The notes under the pieces were generated by a model. It ran no database searches. It saw nothing but the letters and a program-made list of their open reading frames with translations, and had not been told where the DNA came from. A program made the translations under genes and the position numbers. Below, piece by piece: positions 9,871 to 21,087 of a stretch of 64,000 nucleotides of DNA. The stretch is from Chroicocephalus ridibundus (lineage: Eukaryota; Chordata; Aves; Charadriiformes; Laridae), in the NCBI RefSeq assembly GCF_963924245.1, contig NC_086284.1, positions 166,089,653 through 166,153,652 of the forward strand. The letters are read 5' to 3'. Positions within the stretch are counted from its first letter, which is position 1, and each line of letters starts with the position of its first letter.

Positions 9871-10908
9871 ATGTCGGAGCAGGGCAGAGGAGAGGAATGC
9901 TGCTGTGCAGCAGTGCTTTGGGTTTGGGGTTTTTTGTGGTGTTTTTGGCTTTTACACCAAAGACCCAGATTCAAATCCTGTTTCGGATCGCTCTGGACAG
10001 TATGGTAGGACAGAGGCTCTCAAGCTGTGGCCAGCAGGTCCCCTCCCTGAGGGCTGTGGAGTTGGGGGTCGGAGAAGCAAGCGGCAGTACATGGGTGTCT
10101 TCCAAGAATCCACTTGCCCGTTCAGACTGCAAAGGTGCCGCACGATTAATTATACATCTGTGCTACAAAAGATCAGCTCTGTAACTGCAGGGGGTGCTAT
10201 TCATCAGCCTTGAAACGAACTGGCAGAGGACAGCCAGGGTCCAGTAGTTGAAATAAAGAAATAAATAACTACAAAAGCAGGATGCGCTCTGGGTCGTTAG
10301 GAGTGAAGTGCAGCGGCGGGACCCAAGTGACCCGGAAGCGGAGAGGAGCTTGGGGCTGCAGCTGGTCGGGATGCGGTGCTTTGCCCAGGAGCTTCGTGAA
10401 CCAGAGCAGCGGAGAAGCCATCGGTCACCGGGGCGAGGCGCGTAGGCAGAGCGGTGGCAGCAAGGAGCCTGCCTGACACCTGCACGCACTTTTCTTTCCT
10501 CAGCCTTCCCCTTCCGAGGAGGTAACAAAACATCATGTTCCCAAGCAGCGGGAGTCCAGCCAAAGTGGCTTCACCGCAGGGACAAATTCAGAAGGACTCC
10601 CCTTCCCTCATCCCTTTCTTTCGAAGCCCCCCTTTCCTGGAGCAGGCGTTTAGCAAGTACAAATACACCACAACGTTAGGCATCCTTCCACTGTCACTCT
10701 CCACTATCCTTCCTCCTCCAGACACACACACTAACACAAAATGACGGCTTCCTCAACAGACTGAATGAGCAAAGCCCTCGCGCTGATCCTTAATTGTCTG
10801 CGCTTTACTCTCTCGCTCCAGTCATATTATATCACAAAACTCAAAGCAGCCCACCCACTGCCCCCGTCTTTGTCCAAATTCTCAAGTGAACAGTAAATTG
10901 GACACAGG
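9871..10908. other. Unique sequence with a GC-richer patch at 10,290-10,470
   Basis: The patch at 10,290-10,470 contains some CpGs. Open frames on both strands (for example 10163-10528, minus) have no recognisable content. Nothing else is seen. Confidence 0.5.
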
Positions 10909-11360
10909 AAAAAAAAAAAAATTGCTGAAGACGAAGGGAGGGGCAAGCTAACCCCCACTTTTCCTCCTCCCCTTTTTTTTTTTCTTTTTCTTTCCCTTTT
11001 TATGTTTTTTTTTTTTTTTTTGAGGTTGCTCTTTGCTGGTGCACCCACATCGCTATTGTGCGGTTGTCAGTTAAAAAAACACCACCACAACACAACACAA
11101 CAACAACCAACACCACCACCCCCCCCAAAAGATGGAGATATTAAAGAAGGAATCGTATCTCTCAGCCCTTGAGAATGTGACCCCGAGGCCCTGCCCTTCT
11201 CCCTCCTGATGTACCCACCCACCAGGGCGGAACGGCAGGCCCCCACCCCATCCACCCCCGTGCTCCTCTGAACCTGCAGAGCCAAGAAAAAAAAAAATAA
11301 AAACGCATCCAAAACAAAATTTAAAAAAAAAAAAATTAAATAAATAAAATAAAGCCATCG
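10909..11360. repeat. Run of low-complexity tracts flanking the second GC-rich island
   Basis: In order: an A-run near 10,910-10,921; T/C-rich tracts with T-runs around 10,973-11,022; a 58-nt stretch at 11,073-11,130 containing only A and C; and A-rich tracts at 11,285-11,356 interrupted by short spacers. The A-rich tracts and the A/C stretch are on the plus strand, while the T-runs are the opposite purine/pyrimidine polarity. None resembles the tail of a recognisable retrotransposed copy. Confidence 0.85.
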
Positions 11361-11880
11361 TCAACGAGGGATGCGGGGGGAAGGGAGGGGGGAGAAAACA
11401 GCCCCCCACACGCACATGCATAAACCCCATAACCCATTTCTGCCGGAGCGGGAGCAGGAGCCAGACTGCAGCGCGCAGCCAACAGCTGGGGCCTTTGAAA
11501 AGGGACAAGGCGAGCGGCTCCACGCCGGGCTCCGGCCGCCCCCCCCCCGCCGCCACGCCGCCCTCCTTCCCCTTCCCCCCCCCCCCGGCCCTGCTCCGCA
11601 TCCACCCACCCACGCAGCCCCCCCGCCCCCACCCGCGGGCAGCCCGGGCGGGCACGGCGGCGTCGCTGGGGCGGGTGACACGCACAGGGCGCCGCAGACA
11701 CACGGCGGCCACCGCCGCCGCACGCGTGGTCGGCGAGAGCTGGCCTCTGCAGGGCAATTTTCCACTCTCAACTTTCCGGGAGAGGGAGAGAGGGGAGAGA
11801 GAAAGCCCATTTTACTGTACCTTTCTGGCATCTTTCTCAGCTTTCCCTGCTGCTTCTCCCCACCCCCTTCCGATTTATCT
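11361..11880. promoter_or_regulatory. Second GC-rich, CpG-containing island
   Basis: From about 11,440 to 11,760 the sequence is strongly GC-rich with CpGs (11,700-11,740 is the densest) and C-rich runs on the plus strand. TTTATAAAC/TATAAAAC near 11,890-11,900 could act as a TATA-like element, most naturally for minus-strand initiation around 11,865. Overlapping open frames of 120-230 codons on both strands are Pro/Arg/Gly-rich and not gene-like. This is most likely a promoter or alternative promoter whose gene I could not identify. Confidence 0.55.
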
Positions 11881-11912
11881 CAGCTACTGGTTTTATAAAC
11901 CGAGAGGGTGGA

Positions 11913-11982
11913 GGGGGGGGGGGGGGGGGGTGGGGGGGGGGGGAAGGGAAGAGAAGAGGAGGGGGCTTTTTTTTTTTTTTTT
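11913..11982. repeat. G18-T-G12 tract followed by polypurine and T16
   Basis: G18 at 11,913-11,930, one T, and G12 at 11,932-11,943 lead into a polypurine segment (AAGGGAAGAGAAGAGGAGGGGG) and then T16 at 11,967-11,982. The G-runs can form a G-quadruplex and the polypurine block can form triplex DNA. Such tracts are also where read and assembly errors concentrate, so exact lengths are uncertain. Confidence 0.9.
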
Positions 11983-12027
11983 CCCTCTGCTCTCAGCCCC
12001 GTCTGCACCTTCTGCCTGAGCCCGCCG

Positions 12028-12092
12028 GTGAAGTCACAAGGCTGAGTCTCTGACATCACACAGAGCCCACAAACGCCGGATTGTGACTTCAC
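12028..12092. promoter_or_regulatory. Three CRE/bZIP-like sites within a 12-bp inverted repeat frame
   Basis: GTGAAGTCACAA at 12,028-12,039 is the exact reverse complement of TTGTGACTTCAC at 12,081-12,092. Each contains an octamer of CRE/ATF type: TGAAGTCA at 12,029-12,036 and TGACTTCA at 12,084-12,091. A third, TGACATCA, lies between them at 12,051-12,058. Centre-to-centre spacings are 22 and 33 bp, about two and three helical turns. They sit next to the second GC-rich island, consistent with a CREB/ATF/AP-1-responsive element. Binding is inferred. Confidence 0.5.
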
Positions 12093-13340
12093 TGCAGGGT
12101 AGAACAGGGAGGAATAGGAGAGGGGAGGGGAAAAGGCTCTTATTCAAACACATATCTGCAGTAGTAACAAAGGGAACTCAGGAAATGGCTGGCCAAGAAA
12201 ATGGCTTTTTTTTTTTTTTTTTGGTATAAAACATACTCTCTTTTCTTGTTGTGTTTTTTTGTGGCTTTCCCCCCCCTCCCTCGCAAATGAAGTTTGTGAC
12301 CATGATGGAAATACCTTTCAAAAGTGGTCTGGGCAGGACAGACAGCAGCCGCCAGCCCAGGCTCCCGCAGCCCTTTTGGGACAGAGCCACCGGCCACGCC
12401 AGGGCCGGAGCTGGATGAGGTGCTGGGGTGAAAACCGAGGGGTGTGGGAGAGGGGCTGGGGGGGACGATGGAGGGGGATTGCGGGATGAAAGAAGCGGAT
12501 GCTGTGGGTCCCACCTGGGATGTGCTGGGAAGGCTGGTGCCGAGAGCCACCGAGCAAGCCAGGGCCACACGGTGTGACCGAAGCTCGGTGGCAGAGGTCT
12601 GGGAGCCAGGGGCCGGGCTGAGGTAATGCTAATCAGCGTGCACTTGGGGCGTCCCCACCCGAGGACCTGAAATCACATCTAAACTACAATTGGAATAAAA
12701 GAGGTATCAAAGGTCAGGCTTAAGGTGACAGAGTTGTGCGTGAGGCCTAAGCAAGGCAATAGGGTTAAAGAGTGAGGTTTTTGGTTCCCTAGTGTATTTT
12801 TAGGTTTTAGGCGCCCTGGGGAGGGGCAGGGAGGCCGCCATAGAGGAAAGAAATGCCAGGAGGCTTTGATGTACTCCCAAAACAAGGCAATGCCTGGATA
12901 TTGCTCCAGGAGCAAAAGCTGATGATACAGACTTCTGAGGTCATTTCTGAAACAAATCCTAAAAGAAAAAAAAAAAGGGGGTTACTAAGTAGCTAGTGGC
13001 TTAATGTGACCTGGAAGGGTGTAAAGTTTGGGGGTTTTTTTGGTTATTCAGCCGGAGGATTTTTTTTTTTTTAAATCAATTTCTCAAAATTTAACACAAA
13101 CTCAAACATGTTGGTAAATAAGCAAAAAAAAATATAAAATCTGTTATTTGTGTTTAAAATGCAATTTTTTTTTTCTCCTTTTGAAGCAAGGCAGCTCAAA
13201 CACTTGCACTGTGCTAATCATGCCTGAAGGCCAAGAATTCAGAGGGATAAGCCAAGGGCACAGCCACAGCCAAGTGAAATAAAAAAAAATTAAAAAAAAA
13301 TTAAACAGCGCTAATTGCGGACAATGTTATAAAGTTATTT
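12093..13340. other. Non-coding stretch with T-runs
   Basis: T17 lies at 12,206-12,222. The segment 12,340-12,620 is GC-richer with overlapping, uninformative open frames. From 12,960 to 13,310 there are several short A- and T-runs. No known repeat or exon is seen. Confidence 0.5.
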
Positions 13341-14580
13341 GAACTGCAGAGCCAAAGGGGAGACAGCTTGTGCTCCTCACAGTGTGTCCACTCCTCTCTC
13401 CAGCCTCCATCCCTGCCCTCGCTGAGACCTGCAAAGCATTCCCCACCGCCGCGCCGACCTGGAAGGGAGGAGAAAACAGCACTGCCATCTCAGCCTGCCC
13501 TTCCCGCAACCTGCCAGTGCAGCAGGAGGGAAATCTGTATGTGGAGCGAGCGAGAAGTGTGGAGGAAACGATCCAGATCCCTGCCACGAACCGGCTGGCA
13601 GGTACGTTCCCAGCTTGCCGCTGCCGGACGGCGGGAGCACCCCACCGGTGCCTGCGGTGCCCTGGAGGGCTAGCAGCCTGCACGGCGGCACTGGAAGCCT
13701 GGCAGCGGGCAGGGGCGAGAGGCGGTGGTTGGCAATTTTTGTACCCCAGGAGCTCTATGTGCTTCCAATGTAAAACCCAGGCGGCCAGAAGATGCTCTTC
13801 CAGGCGGGAGCTCCACCATGGCTGAAGCCTCTGTTCCTGCACTGACTCTAAATCCCAGCGCCTCAGGGCATCATCGCCTCAGCCCTGGCACAGCCACGGC
13901 ACCAGGGGAGATTTCCCCTGTCGTTTTACGGCTTCTCTGTGCCAGTATAGCAATAAAACAGGCTGCAATGGAAGGAATAAACTCTCCTTCTGCCTCCACT
14001 TGTGAGAGGGAGGGAAAAGGTATGAATTGCGAGCTGGCAGGTCCCCATCCTATCTTGTATCCTTCACCAAGTCTTGCTCGTTGTTTGGCCACAACTTTGC
14101 TACCGTTTTTATACTGAGTGAATCTCCTTTGATCATTTTTAATTATTTTTTTTCCCACCCTTCTGACTGCATGAGGGAAAGCTGCACGTTTATCCCACTC
14201 CTCCTCTCTCGGGGAACCTCCCTCAACCCGCCTGTGTCGGGGAGGCAACATGGCTGCCAGCGTGCCGGGATGCCAGCAAGGCGAGGAGGTGAAGGGGGAA
14301 GAAGAGATGGAGGCACGGGCGTTTGTTGGGAAGTGGAATAAAGAACTGGGGGGGAAGAGGAAGGAATCTAACATGCACACACCGACTAGCATGGGCTTGC
14401 TCCAGCTTGGCCCACGATGCAATTACCTGACTTGGAGGCCGGCCAAGGCTCCCAGGCTAAGTCCCTCTGCACTTGTGCAAAGTGCTGTCAGAGCTGCTGG
14501 GACCACAAATAGTCAGGGCTTCGGCAGCGCGTCTCATCCAAAAAGGAGAAAAAGAAAGAAGGAGAAAAAAAAAAAAAAAA
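13341..14580. other. Moderately GC-rich unique sequence; overlapping open frames not supported as genes
   Basis: Open frames up to 171 codons (13327-13842, minus) and 183 codons (13871-14422, minus) overlap plus-strand frames of similar length. None shows domain-like composition or paired splice sites. An A16 run is at 14,565-14,580. Confidence 0.45.
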
Positions 14581-14689
14581 GAGATAGGGCAGGGACTGAA
14601 TGGGCTTATTTTCACACAACTGCGATTGTTTTGTTGATGCGGAAAGGTAATTAAAAAAAGTTCTGATTTCAAACGTGCCACAGAATTCC

Positions 14690-14900
14690 CAGAGCCCAGA
14701 GGCTGCTGCTTAGAGGCAGATTAATCACACTGAATTCTCCATCTAGATATTGCATGCACTCCAAACTCCCACCGCTAATAGCTCTAATATTCTCCTCAGC
14801 GTGTGCATGCTGCTGGTGTTATGTTCCAGGAATATTAATTCCCCAACTCAAGCTCCTTTTGCTTGCGCATGTACCCTAAAGGCTTGCTGCCGGGCACTGG
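14690..14900. promoter_or_regulatory. Candidate conserved non-coding element
   Basis: Compact sequence rich in homeodomain-type cores (AGATTAATCAC, GCTAATAGCTCTAATATTC, AATATTAATTCC) and repeated TGCATGC motifs, without homopolymers or repeat character. This texture is common in developmental enhancers. Conservation cannot be tested here. Confidence 0.25.
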
Positions 14901-15213
14901 GAGATTATGGAAAAGAGAAAACAGGGCTAGAGGAGAACCGGGGTGCAAAGGTACTGGCTGGAACTCCTCAAGGAAAGTCATTAATGTTCTTTGGATAAGC
15001 AAGCCGTCCAAATAAAATCTACCTGAAGGCCAAGTTCTTTAAACAAAGACAGCCAACTACACACGCACAAGATGGTTGAAATTAAAATGAGCTCCCAATG
15101 CTGGCTTTGTGTTACCCGCTCCAGCTACCCTGCCACTTGCCCAAAATTTCAGCCCTATTAATTGTGAGCTCTGAACTAGGGGTTTCGTTTGTGTCTCCTG
15201 CTGGTGTCTTCCC

Positions 15214-15342
15214 CCAGCCCCTTCTACCCCCGCGCAAGGCTGCAGGCATCTCAACTCTTGCTGCCACAGGCTAGTAACAGTGAAAACGTAGCGGCACCTG
15301 AAGAGCAGGTAGCGCTTTACACGGCCAGCCCCTTCTACCCCC
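15214..15342. repeat. 18-bp direct repeat, 111 bp apart
   Basis: CCAGCCCCTTCTACCCCC occurs at 15,214-15,231 and again at 15,325-15,342. The flanks of the two copies do not match, so this is not simply a longer tandem duplication. The spacing is a multiple of three, so both copies fall in the same frame of the open frame at 15189-15503, where each reads Ser-Pro-Phe-Tyr-Pro. The rest of that frame is not recognisable. Confidence 0.9.
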
Positions 15343-18130
15343 AGCAAATCCGACAGCCCAGTAGGTTCACGGTCCAGCTCAAGGTCTCGCTGCACGTCAA
15401 GGACCAGAAGGTGCATCCCTGGGAGCCTCATTCCCCATGGAAAACAAAAAAGGGGAGGAAGAAAGCAGGAGAGAAACATGTATTTTTCTTTGAATTCAAG
15501 TAACTGCCGTTCCTAGTAAGCAGTTCAGTGTGTGTGTGATCTATATATATGGCCAAAAGGCCGGCTGCTAAGCTTTAAAACCAATGCGCACTTGAAAAGT
15601 ACCATTTAAGATGCCTATGATGTAATTTTCAAAGCTGCTAAATGCCCAAAGCTCCTAGTGCTGTTCAGCGAAGACTGCAGGCAGCCGCCAGGTTAAAACG
15701 CTGTTCCCTGAAACCAGCCACACCAGGACGCTGGAAACCTCCACGCAGAAGAAACCTCAAAACGGATGGCGCTGGTCATGCTTCCATTTAGTAGGATTAC
15801 TTGCATGACAAGAAGCTGTCGTGGGTATGATTTTCTTTGTCAAGCAGTCAAAATATGTATCTCAGTGTAATATAAATCAGCATGCCTATGTCAGCGCTGG
15901 AAAATAAAAGGGAGTTTGCCCCTTTTGTTGCAGGCGTTTCTGATAAGCGCACTAGTACGCAGGTTAATTTGGATGCGACCAGTCCACGAGCCGTTTTCAC
16001 AGCTCGGAACATCTTACCTAGGACTAAAACCTGTAATGACACGGGTGCACAGGCGTATGTGGTGGCCCTCCCCACGCTCATGACAGGTTGAAGAGAAAAG
16101 GCAACATTTTTATGGCTAAACACTTTACAGGGGGCTGGTGGTAGCGGAAGGGAGACCTGCATTAGAACTGAGACATTTTTTTGACCTTCCTCTGTTTGCT
16201 ACAGATCACACAGGTCTACGTGTGCCTCGAACTCTCAGCCGATTCCTTAAACTTGGCTCCCGCTGCAGGGAGGGGGAGGACAGGACTCCAACCCAGGCGC
16301 CGCCTGCCCAAGGCCCTTGGGGCTTAACTCTGCTGTATTGGCAGGGGAGAAGCACGGCCTTCCTTCGCTGTGATAAACTGAGGCATCGCTCTGTGTCGCT
16401 TAGGTGCAAATCCGTGATCCTCTTTCTCTCTTTGTACACAAAGAATGAAGCTGATAGCGAAGCTGACATCTAAATCCTCACTATTGCACATCTGAGATAA
16501 CCCCGGTTGTTTTTGTTTTTCGAACTCAAACATATGAGAAGGGAGAAAGACAGAAGGATTTCAACCCTTGCCAAACCCTGTCGCCAGCCCCCTGAGTTAC
16601 AGATCTATGAACTCTTACATGGGATGAGGGCTCTTTGCTTTTATCTCCCTGTGCAGCGCGTGTCCTCAGCCCTTTGCAGACAGATGTTTTGCCCTCCGAA
16701 AGGGAAAAGAGGAAAAAAAAAAAAAAAAGAGAGAGAGCGTGAGCACAGAGGAGAGAGAGGGAGCATGAGCAAGAATGCTGTCTGCAGATGTCAATCAGGA
16801 CTTCAGTCTAGGTCTAACCTGCCAGTCCTGCAAAAGGAGGATACATGAATTTTCTAGTTGGATAGTCAGTATCATCAAACAAGAAAATTGTGAGGTTTAG
16901 ATTGTAATGCAGTCTCACGTTCAGTAAAAAGGCCTTGCTACATGGAGATGATGTGGGACTGAGGAGCCTATTCCTAGCACCTTAAAAATTAAAATTTCAC
17001 TACAAATATCCTAAAGAAATGGTCAAAAATAGTACAGCATTTCAGACCGGTTTTGTAGAGCACGGTAATATTGGCAAGCGGGAAGTGATTGTAGGTAGAA
17101 TACTGTCAGGTTTGGGGAAAGCTTTCTCTGCATTTTAAAAAATTACATGAAGGAAAATATTCTTGGGAATGAAAAGTCTAATGATTACAGGTATACAGAG
17201 AGTGTCATCTCTATCTTGGCGTTTAGCAGAAATCAACTCCCCCACGCCAACACCCTCCCCTCCAGCCACCCACCCTGATATTCTTCTTCACCACTTCCCA
17301 CCCATTAACCCAGTACCTGCAGTGCAGTGTTCAAGTGGGACTGGCGGAGCTGCTGCCGCTGTCATCTCGTCGGAGCTGGCAGTCACCTGCCAATCTCGCC
17401 CCCACTTCCTCCTCCCCCCTGCTCCCCCCCACCCCTCGTCAGTGCAGCTTTCCCTGGGGATAGATCACTCTCCCCCCCCCACCCCCCTCCAGCAGCCTGA
17501 CAAATAACTACTGTTAACTCAATAATATCCCCCTCCAAGGTTTTTTAATTACCAGCCGTCCGCAGGGCGCGGGACTCGCACGTACAGAGAGAAATGGGCC
17601 GGAGAGGCAAGGCTAGCAACAGGGGGTCGGGAGAGTTTGGGCTGATGCGGGCTTCATGCCGAGGGACAGGTTTCCTGGTCCCCCATCCGCATGGCAGGGC
17701 TGGCACAGGCAACCTGCAGACCCCCGCGGGATGCTGCCGCGCCGGCAGCGGGGCACAGGGATGGGGGCAAGGTGCGGGGTGGGTAACATGCCGCTGTGTT
17801 TGGGGAGGTAGGAAGGGGTGGATTTGGTCTTGCAAGGGCTGATGAGGAAAGCTGCTCCTGCAGGACAAGGGGAGACTCTGCTACACCAGCTGGGGAAGCA
17901 CCATCCAGGACAGCGTTTATTTATACGGCATTTTAAATGGGAACCAGAAAAAAAAGGGGGGGGGCTGTGGAGGGGAGAGGGGAAAAAACCCCATCAGGTG
18001 CCTTTCTGTTTGTACATCTTTACCAAATACATCTATCGTTTGACATACAAAAAGGCCTTTTTTTTTTTTCCTTTGCAAGAGAATAGTCTTATTTTGCCAT
18101 TATTTTTTTTGCTGAAAATTCACGGGTCTG
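15343..18130. other. Unique non-coding sequence with low-complexity spots
   Basis: A16 followed by GA repeats lies at about 16,713-16,738. C-rich runs are at 17,240-17,500, a GC-rich segment with some CpGs at 17,560-17,780, and an A8-G9 junction at 17,948-17,964. No exon or known repeat is recognised. Confidence 0.5.
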
Positions 18131-18330
18131 TGGCCTGAGAGGCTTTTTCTTAGCCTTGAGTTAAATGGACACGGCTTACTGAACTTTCAAACAAGCTCTC
18201 CACCTAATATTTGTTTGTTCACGCCCATTTACACTCCCTTGATTTTTAACAGGTCTGAATACGGCTTATTTTTTTAAATAATCGGTTAATGAAGTTTTAT
18301 CTGAATACTTGTAAGCCTATTAGTGCTCGA
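18131..18330. promoter_or_regulatory. Candidate conserved non-coding element
   Basis: AT-rich, non-repetitive sequence with forkhead-like (TATTTGTTTGTTCACG) and homeodomain-like (AATCGGTTAATGAAG) motifs and no low-complexity tail apart from a short T7. It stands out from its GC-richer surroundings. The role is inferred from texture alone. Confidence 0.25.
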
Positions 18331-20945
18331 GTTGTCCATCGAATCCCCCCTCTCCCCCGAGAGGTTAAACAAGCCCAGAAATCCTTTTGTACTTGAAATA
18401 ACACGCTGGGAAGAAAAGAAGCAAAGAAGGATAAAAAAGCCCAAGCCCCACATTCGTTCCTTTTTAAATCATAAAGAGACATTGGGAAAGGGGCATAAAC
18501 GCTAGGCTTCCCCCAACCCCCGCTTTTTCTCCTCTCCCTCCTTTGTAGGTCACCTTTACTATGAAGACATTGATGCTTCAAGTCTTCATTTGCTTAAATC
18601 AGAGTAACTTCAACACCACAATCAGGTAAATGCCGTACCCCAGGCAGGCGATGAAGGTGAAGGAGCATCCATCCCTGCACCGGGGAAGGAGGCACCCTGC
18701 GTGGGGGGAGGACTGGGTCCTCCTACGCAGGAGTGGGGCAGGGGGGGCTTCCCTGGGAAGGGGCAGGCCCTTTCGGAGCAGGACAAGTTTGAGGGCACGG
18801 CACCAAATGGGCTGAGCTGGGGTGGAAGGGGACCAGGCAGACATGTTGTGCCGAGGGATGTTGTGCTGTGTTGACGCCGGCCTCCGCACCCCAGGAAGGG
18901 CTGAGGGCGGCAGTCGAGGGGAAGAGAGCGGCACGGCAGCCTAGGAGCCCTTTGGCAGCTGCCCCTGCGCCCCGGGGGAGCATCCTGGCAGGCGAGAGAG
19001 CCCCCGCTCCCCTGAAATAAACAGCAGCCTTCCCAATGCTTCATTAAACTAACACAGCTTCCCGCCATTGCCCCGGCAACCGACACAGGCCTCCTGTTTG
19101 CCAGCTGGGGGAATTAAAGGCAGCCTGGCAGCCAGCCCCTGGCTCCTCCGAAAGCTCCCCTTACACTGTCAGAAAGCGTCCCCAGGCAGGGGAGGGGGCC
19201 GGGCAGCCCCCCAAGGTGCCACCTGAGATGGGGGGAGTCCTGCTCCCCCTCAGTCTGGCAAGCTGCGGTCCCCAGGGAGGCAGGGACCCCACCACCGCCA
19301 CCAGCACTGGTGCTGGAGGGCAACACAAAGCTGGAGGGCTCGCCAAAATGATCTCTGTACTGGAAACAGACTAAATAACCCCCTGGATGGTCCCATGGCG
19401 CAAAGGTGGATGCTACTCCCCATCACAGCATCACCTCCGTCCAAACATGATCAATAGTTCACATTAATTAGCAACACACTCCTCTCGCTGCCCGTCCACC
19501 AGCCAAGTGAGCAAATTATGTCCTCTTGTCCCCGGTTTTCTTCCATCCTCTTAAATCACATATGCCATGAGATAAGCCTTAGCGCGATCCTCTGCTCCCA
19601 TTGCCCCCTTGGTGGACATAAGAGAGGTGACAGAGGACACACTGCCCCGTCCTTTGTGGCTTGTCCTTTGATAAAGCCATCTCAGGAAGAGCTTGGAATG
19701 AAAACATCGATGTACCGGCCTTGAGTGCACAGACACCCTCCCAGTCCCTCGGTTCAAAACAGGTAGACAGCAGGCAAGGCAGAGACATCCCTCCACACGG
19801 CCTCAGCGGAGGAGCTCATTATGCTGCCCAAATCCCAGAATTAGAGCCGCTGGGCTGGTGTAATGTGCCAGCTGGTTCCAGCACCTTCCTCCCACCATCA
19901 CGCCAGGCCACTAACACCACAAAGGAGGTGCTGCCCAAATTGGTGAGGAGAGGAAAACACCTCGCTTCACAACGGCAATGAATAAAGGAGCACTATTCAC
20001 TCACTCGGGCATCCACATCTGTTTTGTCCTGTTTTCCATGACTACTGGCTGTGAGCAGAGGTCTCACAGGGAGGAGCATTAAGTATTTATTCCAGCTCTA
20101 GGTTTTGTCAGCTTCTGATGCCACCAATGTGTTTCAATCCTGCTTGGAAAACTACATGGCTTTTTTTTTAATCCTGGGATCCCAAAACAACTCTGCAAAG
20201 GTACCTCCAACCTCGTTGGTAGTACCCCAGCTTTCCATAGCTCTGCAGCACACGTTTTGCAACGAACTTAACTCTGTCGAAAGAGACCCACTCCAGTCCT
20301 GCCTCTGAACAATTTGTATGCCTTACCCCTTGCTTCTTTGTGGTAACAGTTTTATGAAATACTACTTAGCTACACATTAAATATCAGAATTAAGAAAAAA
20401 AGAAGAGAAAAATAAAGAAATGAGTACATTACAGATTCTGGCCACTACTCTGCACTGCATGAGGAAATGGCACATGGAAAATGTGGAGCTGTTTATAAGC
20501 ATTAAATAACAGTTTCTAGCAATCTTGCAGAGACAAACATAAAGGCAGCACATCCAAGCAACCCTACAAAAATTAGCTCAGAGATCCCACCTCAGTGACA
20601 GGAGACTGTGACAGACTGTAGTTCAGGGTGTCTGAGCAAATCTTGAACAGAGGGAAATAAGGGGCAGGAAAATATAATCAAACACCTTCCTTCAGTCCAA
20701 AGCTCCCCAAAAGAACCGTTACAGTCCACGAAAGGGAAGTCTTTGAGGTTAAAGGGAAAAAGTATGAACACTTTGACATAATTCACTGTAAATTATAGTG
20801 AGAGTGGGAAGAATATTGCCTTAGCTTTGATGGGGGATGCAGAGAAAAGGGGACGCTTTCAGCTACTTGCAGGAGAAATTGAGAGGGGAAATTGCAAGGG
20901 GAAGATGTGCATGCAGATTACCGCAGGTAACAGCCTTTAGACTGG
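18331..20945. other. Unique non-coding sequence
   Basis: GC-rich from 18,650 to 19,330 with overlapping uninformative frames on both strands (up to 154 codons, 18622-19086, minus). TTCACATTAATTAGC at 19,456-19,470 is a homeodomain-type core. No repeat is recognised. Confidence 0.5.
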
Positions 20946-21087
20946 GAATCATAGAATGGTTTGCGTTGGAAGGGACCTTAAAAGATCATCTTGTTCGAAC
21001 CCCCTTGCCATGCACAGGGACATCTCCCACTAGACCAGGTTGCCCAAAGCCCCATCCAGCCTGGTCTTGAAAAATTCCAGGGAAGGC
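20946..21087 (-). mobile_element. CR1 LINE, 3'-end fragment, 5'-truncated
   Basis: The plus strand begins AATCATAGAATGGTTTGCGT and continues through GGAAGGGACCTTAAAAGATC, CTCCCACTAGACCAGGTTGC and CCCATCCAGCCTGG. This is the well-known antisense reading of the avian CR1 3' end, so the element lies on the minus strand with its 3' terminus at about 20,946. Only about 140 bp remains and similarity fades after the segment ATTCCAGGGAAGG, the severe 5' truncation usual for CR1. No open frame survives. It is the main evidence that the DNA is avian. Confidence 0.95.

Noticed and set aside
11071..12019. Open frames of 120-228 codons in the second GC-rich island
   Set aside because: Homopolymer translations (Phe, Lys, Pro and Gly runs) on overlapping frames, with no family resemblance.
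13327..14422. Frames of 130-183 codons on both strands
   Set aside because: No domain, no splice-site pairing that would make an exon, and equal length on opposing strands.
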